Part shown: positions 14,317 to 16,793 of the stretch, piece after piece
Layout: every line of letters starts with the position of its first letter
Numbering within the stretch: position 1 is the stretch's first letter
Source of the DNA: Rhodocyclaceae bacterium
GTDB taxonomy: Bacteria > Pseudomonadota > Gammaproteobacteria > Burkholderiales > Rhodocyclaceae
Reading direction: 5' to 3'
Length of the DNA stretch: 16,793 nt
Assembly: GCA_030689585.1 (NCBI GenBank)
Contig: JAUYFZ010000278.1
Span: forward strand, 1-16,793
Notes under the pieces: generated by a model
What the model was told of the DNA's origin: nothing
What the model saw: the letters and a program-made list of their open reading frames with translations, nothing else
The model's database searches: none
Translations under genes and position numbers: made by a program

Positions 14317-14445
14317 TTAGCCGGATGTAAATTTCGTCGCCAACATCCGTTTATGGATTATGTGCTGGACTTTGTTTGTCTGGAGAAGTGCTTGATTATT
14401 GAAGTAGATGGTGGACAACACATGGGAAGAGAGCATGACAGTGAC
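14317..14445 (+). pseudogene. DUF559 (Vsr-like) endonuclease remnant
   Basis: The frame opened after a TAA at 14314-14316 reads LAGCKFRRQHPF, then DYVLDFVCLEKCLIIEVDGGQH. This is the conserved centre of DUF559 proteins, including the acidic EVDGGQH nuclease segment. Intact relatives are about 110-130 residues and begin some 30 residues earlier. Here the N-terminus is cut by the stop, and after HMGREHDSDH the C-terminal part is lost and replaced by sequence leading to the 3' end of the isomerase gene. An ATG at 14353 exists but would start inside the fold. The remnant lies immediately downstream of repeat copy B. I am fairly sure of the family; the history is inference. Confidence 0.75.
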
Positions 14446-14462
14446 CACCGCATAGAGCCGAT

Positions 14463-15257
14463 TTACTCTACTTTGGCCTTGCTGCGCAGCTCATTGATAT
14501 GTCCATCGACAATGCGTTGCTGGATGCGTTGGGTGAGTTGCTGTTTGACTTCATCGAGGGCGGGAGCCTTGATGTCACGTACGTCTTCCAGAAGAATCAC
14601 ATGCCAGCCAAAATCGCTCTTGACGGGTTTGTCGGTGTGCTTGCCTTTGGATAAAGCCGTCATGGCGGCGGAAAAATCTTTGACATAGGAAGCCGGTGCG
14701 GCCCAACCCAGATCGCCCCCTTTGTCTTTGGAACCGGGGTCTTTGGATTGCTTGGCGAGTTCTTCAAATTTTTCACCCTTGGCGAGTTTCCCAATGAGGG
14801 CTTTTGCCTCATCTTCTTTTTCAACCAGAATGTGACGGGCCTTGTACTCTTTGTCGCCCATGGCAGCGCGGATGATCTCGTATTCCTTTTTGATGGCTTC
14901 GTCTGTGACCGGATGGGTTTTGACGTAGCTTTGGAGATAAGCACCAATCAGCACGTTTTGCTGGGCCATTTCTACCTGTAGACGAACTTCGGGGACTTTG
15001 TCCATTTTCAGGCGCGTGGCTTCCTGTGCCAGAATCTCACGTCGAATCAACTCTTCGCGCACGGCTTGGCGCATCTGGTCGGACTCGGCTTGTCCTTGGG
15101 CTTTTTGCGCCGCGATAATGGCATCGGCCCGTGCTGGGGAAATTTGTTTGCCATTGACGGAGGCGTAGGGCTTGGCTGCCGTGGCAGTAGGGGCGGCGGC
15201 CAATGCGGAAGTGGCCAGCAGGGCTGTAACGAGTGTGAGAGAGAGTTTTTTCATCAT
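14463..15257 (-). CDS. Periplasmic parvulin-type peptidyl-prolyl isomerase (PpiC/SurA-like)
   Basis: This 264-residue protein has a Sec signal peptide (MMKKLSLTLVTALLATSALA, about 1-20). A SurA/PrsA-like N-terminal helical domain follows (about 35-130, ASVNGKQIS onward). The rotamase domain lies at about 138-227, opening with YKARHILVEKEDEA and including GSKDKGGDLGW and PVKSDFGWHVILLED. It catalyses cis-trans isomerisation of prolyl bonds and helps fold exported or outer-membrane proteins in the periplasm. The start at 15257 is preceded by AAGGA; the second ATG directly after it is an equal candidate. A longer upstream extension would bury the signal peptide. It lies 41 bp downstream of yciB, probably in one operon. 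The DUF559 remnant reaches its 3' end. Confidence 0.92.
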   Translation of the reverse strand: MMKKLSLTLVTALLATSALAAAPTATAAKPYASVNGKQISPARADAIIAAQKAQGQAESDQMRQAVREELIRREILAQEATRLKMDKVPEVRLQVEMAQQNVLIGAYLQSYVKTHPVTDEAIKKEYEIIRAAMGDKEYKARHILVEKEDEAKALIGKLAKGEKFEELAKQSKDPGSKDKGGDLGWAAPASYVKDFSAAMTALSKGKHTDKPVKSDFGWHVILLEDVRDIKAPALDEVKQQLTQRIQQRIVDGHINELRSKAKVE

Positions 15258-15298
15258 GATGGAGTGTCCTTGAGGAGTGGGTTGGAACGCGGCGTATC

Positions 15299-15823
15299 TT
15301 ACTCGATATGTTTTGAAAGAAAAAAGCTTTGGGCGAAGATAAAGAGCAGCATCAGACCCATGCCGCCGAAAAGTTTGAAGTTGACCCAGGTTTCTTCGCT
15401 GAAGGAAAAAGCGACGTAAAGATTGGCGATTCCCATAAAAGCGAAAAAAACAGCCCAAGCCAGATTGAGGCGGTTCCATAACGAATCAGGGAGCGTCATC
15501 TGAACTTCCATCATTTTGCGGATGAGATTTTTCTTCAGGAAACTGTTTGATACGAGTAGCACGAGGGAAAACAGCCAATAGAGCACCGTGGGTTTCCATT
15601 TGATGAAAGTAGGATCGCGTAGTAACAGGGTGGCTCCCCCGAAGAACACAATCAGCCCCAGACTCACCCAGAGCATGGTGTCTACTTTTCTGTGACGAAA
15701 CCAGACCCAGCCGATTTGGGCAAAGGTAGCGGCGATGGCGACTCCTGTGGCGGCATAAATTCCTGCAAATTTATAGGTCGCGAAGAAGAGAATGATGGGG
15801 AAGAGGTCGAAGATGAATTTCAT
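15299..15823 (-). CDS. yciB: Inner-membrane septation protein A (YciB/IspZ family)
   Basis: This 174-residue protein is almost wholly hydrophobic, with about five membrane spans (roughly 3-22, 24-42, 50-68, 78-95 and 118-170 as the last pair). It is close in length to E. coli YciB (179). Family hallmarks seen are the [10 protein letters not shown] start, the [11 protein letters not shown] loop and the [12 protein letters not shown] segment. YciB takes part in envelope integrity, cell length and septation. No Shine-Dalgarno sequence stands before the ATG at 15823, and the only -10-like element upstream would place the transcript start next to the start codon. In many betaproteobacteria bolA separates this gene from the isomerase; here only 41 bp do. 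Confidence 0.93.
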   Translation of the reverse strand: MKFIFDLFPIILFFATYKFAGIYAATGVAIAATFAQIGWVWFRHRKVDTMLWVSLGLIVFFGGATLLLRDPTFIKWKPTVLYWLFSLVLLVSNSFLKKNLIRKMMEVQMTLPDSLWNRLNLAWAVFFAFMGIANLYVAFSFSEETWVNFKLFGGMGLMLLFIFAQSFFLSKHIE

Positions 15824-15830
15824 AGGGCGG

Positions 15831-15838
15831 ATTATAAT
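15831..15838. promoter_or_regulatory. Symmetric -10 element shared by yciB and purL
   Basis: The 21-bp gap between the divergent start codons holds the palindrome ATTATAAT. On the plus strand TATAAT (15833-15838) would start transcription at about 15845, the A of the purL ATG. On the minus strand TATAAT (15836-15831) would start at about 15824, one base before the yciB ATG. The -35 regions are poor on both sides. Neither gene has a clear Shine-Dalgarno sequence, which fits leaderless messages. The position is exact, the function inferred. Confidence 0.45.
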
Positions 15839-15844
15839 TCGGAC

Positions 15845-16793
15845 ATGTCAAAAATTATCAAACTGCGCGGCACGGCCGCTTTTTCAGATGCCCGTCTTGC
15901 TAGGCTTCAGGAAAATATAGGGGCGGCACTGGTTGCCGAGTATTGGTATTTCATCGAAATCGAGGGAGAGCTTGATTGCAACGAACTCTGCCGCCTCAAG
16001 GAGTTACTGGGGACATCCCAAGAACCTCGTCGTGAATCAACGGGGTCGTTGATTCTGATTGTTCCGCGCTTAGGCACGCTGTCGCCCTGGTCGTCCAAGG
16101 CGACAGATATTGCGCACAACTGTGGTTTTACACAGATTAAACGGATCGAACGAGGCATCGTCTATGACACCACAGCTCCGGTTGACATGGCCCTGTTGCA
16201 TGACCGGATGACGGAATCGGTGTTGGATTCTCTTGATGCGGTCGAGCCACTGTTTCACCACGTCGCACCGCAACCTTTGTCGACGGTCAAACTTCTTGAG
16301 GGGGGGCGAGAGGCGCTTCTGGCCGCCAATGCCGCCTTGGGGCTGGCGTTATCTGAAGACGAAATCGATTATCTGGTTGAGAATTTCATCAAGATCGGAC
16401 GCGATCCAACGGATGTGGAACTGATGATGTTCGCTCAGGCCAACTCGGAACATTGTCGTCACAAGATATTCAATGCCTCGTGGACGGTGGATGGCAAAAA
16501 ACAACCTTTATCGCTGTTTGGCATGATTCGTGAATCGCACAAGGCCTCTCCAACGGGAACGGTGGTTGCTTATTCGGATAACGCCTCGGTGATCGAAGGG
16601 GCCAGAGTGAAACGTTTCATGCCTGATGGGGGGGGAACCTATGGCATGGTCGAAGAGATGACGCACATCCTGGCCAAGGTGGAAACTCATAACCATCCGA
16701 CGGCCATCTCCCCCTTTCCGGGGGCGGCGACGGGTTCCGGTGGCGAGATACGGGACGAGGGGGCCACAGGGCGAGGATCGAAGCCTAAAGCGG
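15845..16793 (+). CDS. purL: Phosphoribosylformylglycinamidine synthase (FGAM synthase), N-terminal part
   Basis: The first 316 residues of an enzyme of about 1,300 residues are present; the gene runs off the right edge. PurL converts FGAR, ATP and glutamine to FGAM in the fourth step of purine synthesis. Visible parts are the N-terminal PurS-like domain (about 1-145), the linker ([11 protein letters not shown], 168-178) and the start of the FGAM synthase domain with the conserved [12 protein letters not shown] (199-210). The motif [21 protein letters not shown] (from 280; only its ends are needed to recognise it) and [17 protein letters not shown] close the window. This is the large single-chain proteobacterial form. 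A G8 tract (16628-16635) encodes part of PDGGGT. The start lies 21 bp from the divergent yciB start and lacks a Shine-Dalgarno sequence. Confidence 0.96.
   Translation, partial: MSKIIKLRGTAAFSDARLARLQENIGAALVAEYWYFIEIEGELDCNELCRLKELLGTSQEPRRESTGSLILIVPRLGTLSPWSSKATDIAHNCGFTQIKRIERGIVYDTTAPVDMALLHDRMTESVLDSLDAVEPLFHHVAPQPLSTVKLLEGGREALLAANAALGLALSEDEIDYLVENFIKIGRDPTDVELMMFAQANSEHCRHKIFNASWTVDGKKQPLSLFGMIRESHKASPTGTVVAYSDNASVIEGARVKRFMPDGGGTYGMVEEMTHILAKVETHNHPTAISPFPGAATGSGGEIRDEGATGRGSKPKA

Noticed and set aside
1..16793. tRNA or rRNA gene as an integration site for the island
   Set aside because: I saw no tRNA-like cloverleaf or rRNA sequence at either island edge (6619-6752 or 14255-14462), though a covariance-model scan was not possible.

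Overview
The window looks like a betaproteobacterial chromosome, probably Nitrosomonadales-like. This rests on the housekeeping gene order (low-molecular-weight phosphatase facing rne, rne divergent from rluC, then a HAD phosphatase and sppA; further on a PpiC-type isomerase, yciB and divergent purL) and on the sequence character of these proteins. No rRNA or tRNA gene was seen, so the taxonomic call is an inference.

Layout. 1-249: the 5' end of what looks like a group II intron, read on the minus strand and running off the left edge, abuts a palindromic dispersed repeat that sits just upstream of the phosphatase gene. 250-6618: core genes. rne lies on the minus strand with a leader of about 285 nt. 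rluC, the HAD phosphatase, sppA and a short TonB-like gene form a tight plus-strand operon. 6619-14316: an accessory island. Its six genes all lie on the minus strand, overlap or nearly touch, and read from about 14082 down to 6753: a small N-6 methylase-like protein with a SAM motif but no NPPY; a KilA-N protein that looks internally deleted; an Eco57I-like methylase with NPPY; a DUF1016/YhcG PD-(D/E)XK nuclease; a Fic protein; and a GIY-YIG/DEAD-like helicase. Upstream lie nested inverted repeats, a second copy of the dispersed repeat, and a broken DUF559 endonuclease gene (14317-14445). 14463-16793: core genes again (PpiC-type isomerase, yciB, start of purL).

How the genes work together. 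The two methylase-like proteins plus the GIY-YIG helicase look like a restriction-modification-type defence module. Modification would be shared between two polypeptides and DNA translocation and cleavage carried by the helicase-nuclease. YhcG nuclease and Fic are common companions in defence islands and may add a second, abortive or regulatory layer. The most unusual signals are small: a dispersed palindromic repeat found at both ends of the window, with a group II intron beside one copy and a DUF559 remnant beside the other; palindromic repeats inserted in frame in the YhcG gene; and a symmetric -10 element between yciB and purL that would make both mRNAs essentially leaderless.
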